From contig DATMES010000002.1 in assembly GCA_035556555.1 (NCBI GenBank), forward strand, positions 124,001-188,000: a DNA stretch of 64,000 bases, read 5' to 3'. Both the position numbers and the translations under genes were made by a program. Positions 45,368-53,431 of this stretch are shown here, piece after piece; the first letter of the stretch is position 1; every line of letters starts with the position of its first letter. Origin of the DNA: Frankiaceae bacterium (GTDB lineage Bacteria; Actinomycetota; Actinomycetes; BP-191). The notes below the pieces were generated by a model. It was not told the DNA's origin. It made no database searches and was given only the letters and a program-made list of their open reading frames with translations.

Positions 45368-46102
45368 ATGGCGGGGATTCGCATCGCGAGCCTTCCGGCA
45401 ACGGCGGACACGGTTCTCCGACCACTGGTGATGGACGATCCGGCAGACGGTCCGCATCACGAGGTGGCGGGGGTTCGAGTCCGGCGGACGCCTTCCTTCC
45501 TTCACCTGGAAGGCCCGATGGAGGTCGGCGGTTGGTGCAACTGGTACGTAGACATCACACTCGGACTGCAGCAGCGCGCCAGCCTGGTGAACATGCACCA
45601 GACGATGCTCATGTCGCGCGCCTTGGCTCGCCGGGCACCGCGGTCGGCTGCAGCCACCATCGCGGAGAAGGCCGCCCCGAACGCGACAGCGCTCGCACGT
45701 CACTACTCGGCCAAGGTCGGCGGCGTCGATACGGCTGTTCTGCATCTTCCGTATGCGGACTACGACCGTCAACAGGCCAAGAGCCTCGGGCTGGCTCTCG
45801 AGGAAGCTGCGCTGGTCACGCTCCTCATCGTGACGTACCCGAGTCCGCTCGGCGAGCTTGTAGACGCCGGGTGGGTGCAACGCTCGGCTCTGGCAGTGGA
45901 GACTGGTTGGACGCTACTTCAAGAAGTGTCCGCGCTCGAGGAAGAGATCGCCAGCCAGGGACCTGGCGCGCACCAACGACTGCTCGCGTCGCCCACCGGC
46001 AACTGGGTCGACCGGGTTGGCGGCGCCGTCGACGTGGTCAACAGCATCGGCGACATCGTCGGTGCTGTTGCCAAGGTGGCGAAGACGCTCGCAGGACCCT
46101 GA
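45368..46102 (+). CDS. Orphan protein of unknown function (244 aa)
   Basis: ATG 45368 is preceded by GAGGGGG. The protein has no recognised domain. Visible features are a central mixed segment (VGGWCNWYVDITLGLQQRASLVNMHQTMLMSRALARRAP), a hydrophobic stretch EEAALVTLLIVTYPSPLGEL, and an amphipathic C-terminus DVVNSIGDIVGAVAKVAKTL. Codons such as CTT, CAT, GTT and GCT are commoner than in neighbours, and sampled G+C is lower. It may be acquired DNA near a tRNA gene. Confidence 0.65.
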   Translation: MAGIRIASLPATADTVLRPLVMDDPADGPHHEVAGVRVRRTPSFLHLEGPMEVGGWCNWYVDITLGLQQRASLVNMHQTMLMSRALARRAPRSAAATIAEKAAPNATALARHYSAKVGGVDTAVLHLPYADYDRQQAKSLGLALEEAALVTLLIVTYPSPLGELVDAGWVQRSALAVETGWTLLQEVSALEEEIASQGPGAHQRLLASPTGNWVDRVGGAVDVVNSIGDIVGAVAKVAKTLAGP

Positions 46103-46532
46103 GCAGTCGAGCGTGAGCATGTTGACACGCAGTGCGGATAGTTCGGCCAGACCCCTCGAGGCGCTCCAGCGACGCGGGACGCCCAGTTGTTCGGCCGTCC
46201 CCGAGTGCCGATCGGGCGCAGTCAGCACTCCGGCCATTCGACGTCTGCTCATCGGCTACTTGAGCGTCGGGGACGGCCGGTTCCGGACCATGGCTGTGCG
46301 CTATCGCGTACAACACATGACCGACGAGTGCATCCGCCAACCCGACCCGCGGCGACCGCGTGCCGGACGCCGTCGGGCGATATTGCCGACGTGTTCGACG
46401 GCCGTTGACACTCCTCCAGTGAGTGATAGGCACAGCGCTGTCGTCGCATAGCTGAAGGCGCCGGCGTCCACGCGTACGCCGCCCGGGACGGACCGCGTGC
46501 TCCCTCAGCCCGAGTGTTCTTGTGTCAATGGG
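46103..46532. other. 430-base stretch with no supported gene
   Basis: G+C is lower than average here. Several short frames exist on both strands, but none has a ribosome site, compositional support or recognisable domain. No integrase, att-like copy of the tRNA end or insertion sequence is seen. Confidence 0.6.
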
Positions 46533-46605
46533 TGCCCCCGGCAGGATTCGAACCTGCGGCACACGGTTTAGGAAACCGATGCTCTATCCCCTGAGCTACG
46601 GAGGC
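46533..46605 (-). tRNA. tRNA-Arg (anticodon CCT)
   Basis: Reverse-strand cloverleaf of 73 bases: acceptor GCCTCCG/CGGGGGC, D-stem GCTC/GAGC, anticodon loop TTCCTAA (CCT), T-arm GCAGG TTCGAAT CCTGC. The outermost anticodon-stem pair is T-T. No 3' CCA is encoded (ACCC follows). It reads AGG codons. Its 3' end faces the low-GC stretch at 45.3-46.5 kb, the usual side for an integrating element. Confidence 0.95.
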
Positions 46606-46613
46606 GGGCTGCC

Positions 46614-48173
46614 CTACGACTTGTACACGAAGACCGGCAGGCCGATCACCAGTTTCGAGAACAGCCTGTTCATCGCGGGGTTCGTGATCCTGATGCAGCC
46701 GTGGCTGTCGGGGTACGCCGGCACGAAGCCGCTGCCGTGGATGGCATACCCGCCGGAGGCGAAGTACGCCGGCCGCCACAGCGTGCCGAGGCGGCTCACA
46801 CGCTCGCCGTCGATGCGGTGGAAGATCCGGAACGACCCCGTCGGCGTCGTCGCGCGCTGCGTCTCGCCGTCGACGGTGAACAGCTGGTTGTTGCCGGAGG
46901 AGATGTCGAGGATGCGCGCCACGGCGCCGTTGACGGCGTAGTAGAGGACCTGCTTGGTGAGGTCGGCCTCGACCCACGCGCCGGAGCGCGAGTAGCGCAG
47001 CCGCGGCCGGACAGGCGCCTTCATCTTCGAGCGCGTCGCGGCGTCGATGGTGCCGTTGACCTTGAGGCCGTTGACCTTCTGGAACGCCATCGTCGCGTGC
47101 ACGGTGTCGTAGCCGAACGTCCCGCTGATCGTCCCCACGTCGTACTTCAGCGCCGCGAGCCGCTTCTGCGCCGTGGTGACGTCGGCGCCGGACATGCCGG
47201 AACGCAGCGTCCGGGCGATGGTCTTGACGCCGAACACCGTCGACTTGGCGGTCGTGTGGTCGGCGTGCGCGCCCATGATGACGCGGTAGTAGCGGGTGCC
47301 GATGGTCGACCACTTGATGGCGTACGACGTCCGCGACTCCGACGTCAGCGTGCGGTACGCGACGTGGTGCCAGGCGCCGTCGTAGTAGTGCTGCAGCGAG
47401 ACGCGGCGGCCGGCGTGGCTCGGCGAGACGAGGACGCGGGCGGTGGCGGCGACGTTCTGCTCGACGGTGTTGGTCGTCATGCCGATCGTGACCTTCGGCG
47501 CGACGAGCGTCTGCAGCGCGGCCTTGCTCGTCGCGAGCTGCGGCGTGGCCGCGTGCTCGAGGTACCAGCGCGTGTTGAGCAGCAGGCCGCCGGTCGTGTA
47601 CGACGCGACGCCGGCGGCGTTGGTGCGCACGCGGTAGACGAGGGAGTACGCATCCTCGGTCGCGCGGCGGCGGTGCACCTCGACCAGCGCGCCGGGGACG
47701 ACGGCGCCGGTGTCGCTGCGCTTGAGCGTCGCCTTGAGGACGGTCTTGGCGCCGTACGTCACGGTCACCGGCGTCGTGGACGTCGCGGTCATCGTCGTGA
47801 CGACGGGCGGCACGGGGTCGGCGGTCACCGACACCGGCGCGGAGAACTCGTCGGCGGTGTTGCGGGTGAAGACGGAGAAGCCGTACGTCGTGCCGTTGGT
47901 CAGCCCGGTGACCGTGACGGTCGTGCCGGTGCCGGCGTACGCCTGCGTGCCGTCGGCGACGGTCGCGGGCGCGGCGCTCGGCGCCCAGCGGACGAGGACG
48001 CCGCCGAAGTCGGCGTCGGAAGGGTTGGTCCACGTCAGCGTCACCTGCCCGCTCGCGGGCGAAGGCGCGAGCCCCGTGACGGGGGTCGGCGGCGCGGCGG
48101 CGTACGCCGGGGAGACGGTGAGCGTGACGGCCGCGGCGACACCCGCGGCCAGCAGAGACGCGAAGCGGGCCAT
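46614..48173 (-). CDS. Secreted L,D-transpeptidase with FnIII and PG-binding domains
   Basis: The 519-residue product has a signal peptide (ending SPAYA), an FnIII domain (TPVTGLAPSPASGQVTLTWTNPSDADFGG...GLTNGTTYGFSVFTRN), further beta domains, a peptidoglycan-binding repeat (GMSGADVTTAQKRLAALKYDVGTISGTFG), and a YkuD catalytic domain ending IHGSGFVPAYPDSHGCIRITNP with catalytic Cys. It forms 3-3 peptidoglycan cross-links or attaches proteins in the envelope. TAGACT lies 9 bases before the ATG. Confidence 0.93.
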   Translation of the reverse strand: MARFASLLAAGVAAAVTLTVSPAYAAAPPTPVTGLAPSPASGQVTLTWTNPSDADFGGVLVRWAPSAAPATVADGTQAYAGTGTTVTVTGLTNGTTYGFSVFTRNTADEFSAPVSVTADPVPPVVTTMTATSTTPVTVTYGAKTVLKATLKRSDTGAVVPGALVEVHRRRATEDAYSLVYRVRTNAAGVASYTTGGLLLNTRWYLEHAATPQLATSKAALQTLVAPKVTIGMTTNTVEQNVAATARVLVSPSHAGRRVSLQHYYDGAWHHVAYRTLTSESRTSYAIKWSTIGTRYYRVIMGAHADHTTAKSTVFGVKTIARTLRSGMSGADVTTAQKRLAALKYDVGTISGTFGYDTVHATMAFQKVNGLKVNGTIDAATRSKMKAPVRPRLRYSRSGAWVEADLTKQVLYYAVNGAVARILDISSGNNQLFTVDGETQRATTPTGSFRIFHRIDGERVSRLGTLWRPAYFASGGYAIHGSGFVPAYPDSHGCIRITNPAMNRLFSKLVIGLPVFVYKS

Positions 48174-48182
48174 GAGTCGTGG

Positions 48183-48188
48183 AGTCTA
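48183..48188 (-). promoter_or_regulatory. -10 TAGACT of the transpeptidase gene
   Basis: Reverse-strand TAGACT lies 9 bases before ATG 48173, giving a 2-3 base leader at most. Confidence 0.45.
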
Positions 48189-48195
48189 CCGGCGG

Positions 48196-48201
48196 TAGAG
48201 T
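48196..48201 (+). promoter_or_regulatory. -10 TAGAGT of the CBS gene
   Basis: TAGAGT lies 33 bases before GTG 48235, leaving a leader that contains the GGAGGAG ribosome site. It is back-to-back with the transpeptidase promoter. Confidence 0.5.
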
Positions 48202-48234
48202 CCGGGCACGCCGGCTATTGGAGGAGTGGGGAAC

Positions 48235-48693
48235 GTGCAGGTCGCCGACATCATGACGAACGCGAGCGTGACGGAGTCGCCGTCGGACTCCCTGCGGTCT
48301 GCCGCCGACACGATGTGGCGCCAGCAGACCGGGTCGCTCCTCGTCATGGATGGCGACGAGCTCGTCGGCATCATCACCGAGCGCGACGTCATGAAGGCCG
48401 TCGCCCAGGGCCGCGACGTCGAGACGACGCCGGTCAGCGACGTCATGACGAAGGACGTCCTGACGATAGCGCCGGACACGACGGCGCACGAGGCCGCGCG
48501 GCACATGGCGTCCCGCTGGATCCGGCACCTGCCCGTCGTCGTCGACGGTCGCGTGCAGGGCGTCGTGTCGCAGCGCGACCTCGTCGGCATCTTCGCGGCG
48601 CTCGTTCCCGACCCCGACGGAGCCGACCTGCCGAGCGAGTCGCTGGTGCGTTCGATGCGCCTCGCGCGCATCGAGCAGGGCGACCTCGACTAA
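48235..48693 (+). CDS. CBS-pair protein (152 aa)
   Basis: The product is a Bateman module of two CBS domains: VADIMTNASVTESPSDSLRSAADTM...LVGIITERDVMKAV and VSDVMTKDVLTIAPDTTAHEAARHM...VQGVVSQRDLVGIF. Stand-alone CBS pairs bind adenine nucleotides and sense energy or stress; here the ligand and partner are unknown. GTG 48235 is chosen over GTG 48226 because GGAGGAG (48220-48226) is well placed, 8 bases upstream. Confidence 0.92.
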   Translation: MQVADIMTNASVTESPSDSLRSAADTMWRQQTGSLLVMDGDELVGIITERDVMKAVAQGRDVETTPVSDVMTKDVLTIAPDTTAHEAARHMASRWIRHLPVVVDGRVQGVVSQRDLVGIFAALVPDPDGADLPSESLVRSMRLARIEQGDLD

Positions 48694-48696
48694 GCC

Positions 48697-48855
48697 ATGT
48701 CTCCCAGCCCCTCGGCCTGCTGCGCGTCGCCCAGCCCGGCGATCCGGTGCGTTGTCGTCGTCGCGCATGGCGCTGCCATGCGCTCCTCCTCCGCCTTCCG
48801 GCTCACCGACCTGGACGCCGCTCGCGACGGCCAGGCGCTGGGAGACAAGGCTTGA
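48697..48855 (+). CDS. Possible micro-ORF (52 aa)
   Basis: The frame starts ATG 48697, four bases after the CBS stop, and ends TGA overlapping the next start (TTGA). It encodes a Ser/Cys/Ala-rich start (MSPSPSACCASPSPAIRC) and a tail SSSAFRLTDLDAARDGQALGDK. Third positions are G/C-rich, as in real genes, but no family is recognised. Its ends carry inverted-repeat arms GTCTCCCAGC and GCTGGGAGAC (48699-48708 and 48837-48846). It could be a structured spacer. Confidence 0.3.
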   Translation: MSPSPSACCASPSPAIRCVVVVAHGAAMRSSSAFRLTDLDAARDGQALGDKA

Positions 48856-48980
48856 GCGAGCCGACGCTGCCTCCGGCGCCCGACGACTCGGACGTCGGCT
48901 GGGGCGAACCCGTTGCGGCAGAGGACGACGAGGCCGTTCGCCGGCTACTCGACGAGCGCCCGCCGCACCACGACCGCTAG
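48852..48980 (+). CDS. Small conserved acidic protein (42 aa)
   Basis: TTG 48852 begins a protein (SEPTLPPAPDDSDVGWGEP, EDDEAVRRLLDERPPHHDR) that resembles a short actinobacterial family with a DxDxGWGE core and an ERPPHxD tail. It is acidic and disordered-looking. GGGAGAC lies upstream. Function is unknown. The stop overlaps that of mscL (CTAG). Confidence 0.6.
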   Translation: MSEPTLPPAPDDSDVGWGEPVAAEDDEAVRRLLDERPPHHDR

Positions 48981-49411
48981 ACCTCCACGGTGCAGAACGC
49001 GCACCGCGTCGCCTGCACGGGGATCGAGCTGAGGCACTCGCCGCACTGCTTCGTCGTGGAGTCGACCTCGGGCTCCGTACGCCGCCGCGCCATGAGCGCG
49101 TTGACCGGCCGGACGACGAAGAAGTAGAGCACCGCCGCGGTGATGAGGAACGTCATCAGCGCGGTGAGCACGCGGCCGTACTGGAGCACGCTCCCGGCCA
49201 CGACCTTGCCGTCCTGGCTCACCTCGCACGGCCCCTTGAGGCAGGCCGAGAGGGTGTCGAAGTTCGCGTCGCCGAACAGCCCGAGCAGCGGGCTGACGAC
49301 CCCCTCGGTGAACGACGTGACGACCGTCGCGAACGCCGCGCCGATGACGACGCCGATCGCGAGGTCGACGACGTTGCCGCGCAGGACGAACGCCTTGAAG
49401 TCCTTGAGCAT
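48977..49411 (-). CDS. mscL: Large-conductance mechanosensitive channel with zinc-ribbon-like tail
   Basis: The 144-residue protein has the MscL N-terminal amphipathic helix and pore helix (LKDFKAFVLRGNVVDLAIGVVIGAAFATVVTSFTEGVVSPLLG) and a second helix (LTALMTFLITAAVLYFFVV). It opens under membrane tension to release osmolytes. After ARRR the canonical cytosolic helix is replaced by CGECLSSIPVQATRCAFC, two CxxC pairs that should bind zinc. This tail occurs in actinobacterial MscL. Confidence 0.94.
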   Translation of the reverse strand: MLKDFKAFVLRGNVVDLAIGVVIGAAFATVVTSFTEGVVSPLLGLFGDANFDTLSACLKGPCEVSQDGKVVAGSVLQYGRVLTALMTFLITAAVLYFFVVRPVNALMARRRTEPEVDSTTKQCGECLSSIPVQATRCAFCTVEV

Positions 49412-49554
49412 CGGTGCCTCCGGCCGTATGTGGCGATCAGGTGACAGTCGCCTGGCTTAAAGGTGAAACCGGGCGAAACGGGTGAAAGAGCCAGCCTCGC
49501 CCACCGTGTGCCTTGCGTCCAGTCATGGGGGGCACCACTCGAAAGGAACACGCC

Positions 49555-50706
49555 TTGCGAGTACGTCCGCTCGTCGCCGCGGTCCCCGCGGCGCTCCTCT
49601 CCCTCTCCTTCGTTCCCGCCGACGCCGTCGCGCCTGCGCCGACCAACCCCTACGTGGTCGTCCTCAGGGACGGCGTCTCGTCTGCCACCGCCGCTTCGTA
49701 CGCCGCGTCGCTCGGCGGCACCGTCACGTCGGTCTGGTCCGACGCGATCAACGGCTACGCCGCGCGCCTCACGCCCGCCGCGGCCGCCGCTCTCGCCGCC
49801 AGCCCTGACGTGGCCTCGGTCGAGGCGGACGTGACGTTCTCCGCGACGACGACGCAGTCCGCGCCGCCCAACTGGGGCCTCGACCGCATCGACCAGGTCA
49901 ACCGCCCGCTGTCGAACACGTTCACCTACACGCGCACCGGCTCGGGCGTGAAGGCGTACATCCTCGACAGCGGCATCCGCTTCTCGCACACGCAGTTCGG
50001 CGGCCGCGCGATCAGCGGCGCCGACTACATCGACGGCGGCGCGGCCGACGACTGCAACGGTCACGGTACGCACGTCGCGGGCATCGTCGGCGGCTCCACC
50101 GTCGGCGTCGCGAAGGCTGTCACGCTGGTCGGCGTCCGCGTCCTCGACTGCGCCGGCAACGGCACCCTGTCGAGCATCGTCAACGGCCTCAACTACGTCA
50201 TCGGCAACCACGCCGCCGGCACCCCGGCGGTCGCCAACCTGAGCCTCGGCGGCGGCGCCAACAGCACGATCGACACCGCCGTGCAGAACACCATCAACGA
50301 CGGCGTCACCGTCGTCGTCGCGGCCGGCAACGGCGACCAGTGGGGTGTCCGCCAGCCGGCGTGCAACTACTCGCCGGCCCGCGTCTCCGCGGCGATCACC
50401 ATCGGCGCGACGACGAACACCGACGCCGCGGCGTCGTTCTCCAACTACGGCAGCTGCGTCGACTGGCTCGCGCCGGGCGTCTCGATCCTGTCGTCGTGGC
50501 ACACCGGCGACACCGCGGGGGCGTACCTCGACGGCACGTCGCAGGCGACGCCGCACGTCGCGGGCATCGCCGCGCAGTACCTCCAGACCTCGCCGGGCGC
50601 CTCGCCGGCGACGGTCCGTACGGCGCTCTACAACCTGACGACGAAGTCGATCGTCACGAACGCCGGCACGGGCACCCCGAACCACCTCGCGTTCACCAAC
50701 CTCTAG
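49555..50706 (+). CDS. Secreted proteinase K-like S8 protease, copy 1
   Basis: The 383-residue product has a signal peptide (VRPLVAAVPAALLSLSFVPADA), an I9 propeptide (PYVVVLRDGVSSATAASYAASLGG), and an S8 domain with Asp138 (ILDSGIRFSHTQ), His170 (CNGHGTHVAG), Asn259 (AAGNG) and Ser329 (DGTSQATPHVAG). Paired cysteines suggest disulfides as in proteinase K. TTG 49555 follows AAAGGA and matches the TTG of the second copy; an upstream ATG (49513) would spoil the signal peptide. Confidence 0.92.
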   Translation: MRVRPLVAAVPAALLSLSFVPADAVAPAPTNPYVVVLRDGVSSATAASYAASLGGTVTSVWSDAINGYAARLTPAAAAALAASPDVASVEADVTFSATTTQSAPPNWGLDRIDQVNRPLSNTFTYTRTGSGVKAYILDSGIRFSHTQFGGRAISGADYIDGGAADDCNGHGTHVAGIVGGSTVGVAKAVTLVGVRVLDCAGNGTLSSIVNGLNYVIGNHAAGTPAVANLSLGGGANSTIDTAVQNTINDGVTVVVAAGNGDQWGVRQPACNYSPARVSAAITIGATTNTDAAASFSNYGSCVDWLAPGVSILSSWHTGDTAGAYLDGTSQATPHVAGIAAQYLQTSPGASPATVRTALYNLTTKSIVTNAGTGTPNHLAFTNL

Positions 50707-50715
50707 GCGTACGAC

Positions 50716-50755
50716 CCGCGCGCGCCGGGGGGAGGCAGTTGCCCGGCGCGCGCGG
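50716..50755 (+). terminator. Hairpin terminator after protease copy 1
   Basis: Perfect 14-bp GC stem (50716-50729 with 50742-50755) and 12-base loop, 9 bases after the stop. It separates the tandem proteases into two transcripts or reduces read-through. Confidence 0.75.
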
Positions 50756-50802
50756 CGCACCACCCTGACCCAGGGGGGTTCTCGGCTCGGAAGGAGCCTT
50801 CG

Positions 50803-51948
50803 TTGCGAGTACGTCCGATCGTCGCCGCGATTCCCGCGGCGCTGCTGTCCCTCTCGTTCGTCCCGGCCCAGGCGGCGCCGGTGCAGACGAGCCCCTACGT
50901 CGTCGTCCTCCGTGACGGCGTCAACTCCGCCGACGTCGCCGCGTACGCCCGTACGCTCGGCGCCGACGTCACCGCCGTCTGGTCGCACGCGATCGACGGC
51001 TTCGCCGCCAAGCTCACCCCCGCCGCGGTGACGGCGCTGTCCGCCAGCCCCGACGTGAAGTACGTCGAGTTCGACGCGCCCGTCCACAAGACCGGCACGA
51101 TGACCAACCCGCAGAACTGGGGCACCGACCGCATCGACCAGCGCAACCTCCCGCTGTCGAACTCCTACACGTGGACCGCGACCGGCGCGGGCGTGACGGC
51201 GTACGTCCTCGACACCGGCATCCGCTTCACGCACACGCAGTTCAACGGCCGCGCGGTGAGCGGCGTCGACACCATCGACGGCGGCACGGCCGACGACTGT
51301 GACGGCCACGGCACGCACGTCGCCGGCATCGTCGGCGGCAACGCCGTCGGCGTCGCCAACTCAGTCAGCCTCGTCGCCGTCCGCGTCCTCGACTGTGCCG
51401 GCAACGGCACGATCTCCAGCGTCGTCGGCGGCGTCGACTGGGTCACGGCCAACCACACCACCGGTGCGGCGGTCGCGAACATGAGCCTCGGCGGCGGTGC
51501 CAACAGCACCATCGACGCGGCGGTCTCCAACTCGATCGCGGACGGCATCACGTACACCGTCGCCGCCGGCAACGGCAACATGGCCGGCCGCGCGATCGAC
51601 GCCTGCACGCAGTCGCCCGGCCGCGTCGCCGCGGCGATCACCGTCGGCGCGACCGACAAGACCGACAAGGCCGCGCGGTTCTCGAACTACGGCACCTGCG
51701 TCGACCTGCTCGCTCCCGGCGTCGACATCCTGTCGTCGTACTACACGGGCGACACCGCCGGCGCGATCGTGTCCGGCACGTCCCAGGCCGCTCCGCACGT
51801 CGCGGGCGTGGCCGCTCAGTACCTCCAGCTCAACCCGTCGGCCACGCCGGCGGCGGTGCGCGACTTCATCGTCAACCTGAGCACGCCGAACGTCGTCTCC
51901 AACGCGGGCACCGGCACGCCGAACCGCCTGCTGTTCACGAACCTGTAG
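50803..51948 (+). CDS. Secreted proteinase K-like S8 protease, copy 2
   Basis: This 381-residue paralog has the same order: TTG start with GGAAGGAG site, signal peptide (VRPIVAAIPAALLSLSFVPAQA), I9 propeptide, Asp in VLDTGIRFTHTQ, His in CDGHGTHVAG, Asn in AAGNGN and Ser in SGTSQAAPHVAG. The two are clearly a tandem duplication, more similar in the catalytic core than in the propeptide. Both should be active exoenzymes degrading proteins outside the cell. Confidence 0.92.
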   Translation: MRVRPIVAAIPAALLSLSFVPAQAAPVQTSPYVVVLRDGVNSADVAAYARTLGADVTAVWSHAIDGFAAKLTPAAVTALSASPDVKYVEFDAPVHKTGTMTNPQNWGTDRIDQRNLPLSNSYTWTATGAGVTAYVLDTGIRFTHTQFNGRAVSGVDTIDGGTADDCDGHGTHVAGIVGGNAVGVANSVSLVAVRVLDCAGNGTISSVVGGVDWVTANHTTGAAVANMSLGGGANSTIDAAVSNSIADGITYTVAAGNGNMAGRAIDACTQSPGRVAAAITVGATDKTDKAARFSNYGTCVDLLAPGVDILSSYYTGDTAGAIVSGTSQAAPHVAGVAAQYLQLNPSATPAAVRDFIVNLSTPNVVSNAGTGTPNRLLFTNL

Positions 51949-51966
51949 TCGTTCTCCCGCTCGTCC

Positions 51967-52003
51967 GCGGCCCCCTGCGCTTCCCTACGGCGCGGGGGGC
52001 CGC
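51967..52003 (+). terminator. Rho-independent terminator after protease copy 2
   Basis: A 14-bp stem (51967-51980 with 51990-52003, one G-U pair) and 9-base loop is followed by GTCTTTCTGT, an unusually T-rich run for this genome. Confidence 0.8.
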
Positions 52004-52026
52004 GTCTTTCTGTCCCAGGGCCTGGG

Positions 52027-52032
52027 TAGGGT
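52027..52032 (+). promoter_or_regulatory. -10 TAGGGT, leaderless promoter of tldD
   Basis: TAGGGT lies 7 bases before ATG 52040. Confidence 0.6.
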
Positions 52033-52039
52033 CGGTCGC

Positions 52040-53431
52040 ATGCTCGATGAATCAGACGTCCGCGCCGCGCTCGACGCCGCGCTGTCCTCCGGCGGCGACT
52101 GGGCGGAGGTCTACGCCGACCGTCGCGACTCGACGACGATCCGCGTCGAGGACCGCCGGGTCGAGGAGCTGACCAGCGGCCGCGACCAGGGCGCCGGCAT
52201 CCGCGTCGTCCGCGGCAGCCAGGCGGCGTACGCGTACACCAACGTGCTGTCCCGAGACTCGCTCGTCGCGGCGGCGCGCGCGGCGGCGGCCGGCATCCAG
52301 GGCGCATCGCCCGGGGCGCCCGCGATCGCCGACCTGACGCGCGCCGTACCTCCCGTCGTCCACGACATCGCGCGGTCGCCGCGCGACGCCGCCAAGGCCG
52401 ACAAGGTCGCCATCACCCGCCGGTGCGAGGAGGCCGCGTGGGCGCAGGGCGACGAGGTGCGGCAGGTGCTGGCGTCGTACGCCGACGTGGTGCAGCGGGT
52501 GTTCGTCGCCAACTCCCTCGGCCACCTCTCCGACGAGACGCGGACCCGTACCCGGCTCGCCTGCCAGGTCGTCGCCGCGCGCGACGGGCTGGTGCAGACA
52601 GGCTTCGAGGGGCCTGGCGCCTCGCGCGGGCTCGAGCTCTTCGACCTGTCGCCACCCGAGGAGATCGGGGAGCAGGCGGCGCAGCGCGCGCTGCGGCTGC
52701 TCGACTCCATCCCTTCCCCGGCGGGCGAGATGACCGTCGTCCTGAACGCCGGCGGCGGCGGCGTCCTCTTCCACGAGGCGTGCGGGCACGGGCTCGAGGC
52801 CGACGCGATGGCCAAGGACACGACCGTCTACGCGCACACCAAGGGGCAGCGGGTCGGGTCCGAGATCTTCCACGGCGTCGACGACGCGAGCGACCCCAAC
52901 GGCTGGGGGTCGTTCGCGTTCGACGACGAGGGCACGCCGGCGCAGCGGACCGTGCTCTTCGAGGGCGGCGTGCAGACCGGCGAGATGTCCGACCGCATCA
53001 ACGCCGCGCGCCTCGGCGTCGCGGCGTCGGGCAACGGGCGGCGGCAGTCGTACGCGCACCTGCCGATCCCGCGCATGACCAACTCGTACGTCCTGCCCGG
53101 CGACAGCGACCCGGAGCTGATCCTCGCCGACGTGGCGTACGGCCTCTACGCCGACGGGCTCGGCGGCGGCGAGGTCAACCCCGCGACCGGCGACTTCGTG
53201 TTCGGCATCACCGAGGCGTACCTCATCGAGAACGGCCGGCTCACCCAGCGGGTCCGCGGCGCCAACCTCATCGGCAACGGCCCGCAGGCCATCGCGCTGG
53301 TCGACGCCGTGGGGACCGACTTCGCGGTCAAGCAGGGGATGTGCGGCAAGGACGGGCAGTGGGTGCCGGCGGGCTTCGGGACGCCGACGTTGCGCATAGC
53401 CCGCCTCACGGTCGGGGGGACGGGCGCATGA
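52040..53431 (+). CDS. tldD: TldD-type metallopeptidase subunit
   Basis: The 463-residue protein has the TldD zinc motif HEACGHGLEAD in VLFHEACGHGLEADAM, plus GTPAQRTVLFEGGV and RMTNSYVLPGDSDPELI. With TldE it forms a heterodimeric protease that degrades unfolded peptides and, in E. coli, matures microcin B17. ATG 52040 is leaderless by the -10 placement. It is ATGA-coupled to tldE. Confidence 0.95.
   Translation: MLDESDVRAALDAALSSGGDWAEVYADRRDSTTIRVEDRRVEELTSGRDQGAGIRVVRGSQAAYAYTNVLSRDSLVAAARAAAAGIQGASPGAPAIADLTRAVPPVVHDIARSPRDAAKADKVAITRRCEEAAWAQGDEVRQVLASYADVVQRVFVANSLGHLSDETRTRTRLACQVVAARDGLVQTGFEGPGASRGLELFDLSPPEEIGEQAAQRALRLLDSIPSPAGEMTVVLNAGGGGVLFHEACGHGLEADAMAKDTTVYAHTKGQRVGSEIFHGVDDASDPNGWGSFAFDDEGTPAQRTVLFEGGVQTGEMSDRINAARLGVAASGNGRRQSYAHLPIPRMTNSYVLPGDSDPELILADVAYGLYADGLGGGEVNPATGDFVFGITEAYLIENGRLTQRVRGANLIGNGPQAIALVDAVGTDFAVKQGMCGKDGQWVPAGFGTPTLRIARLTVGGTGA

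Noticed and set aside
46103-46532. Integrase or att site next to tRNA-Arg
   Set aside because: No integrase-like frame and no second copy of the tRNA 3' sequence was seen in the window.
49219-51318. A 699-codon reverse-strand frame opposite the proteases
   Set aside because: The forward frames hold full catalytic triads and signal peptides; the reverse frame has none.
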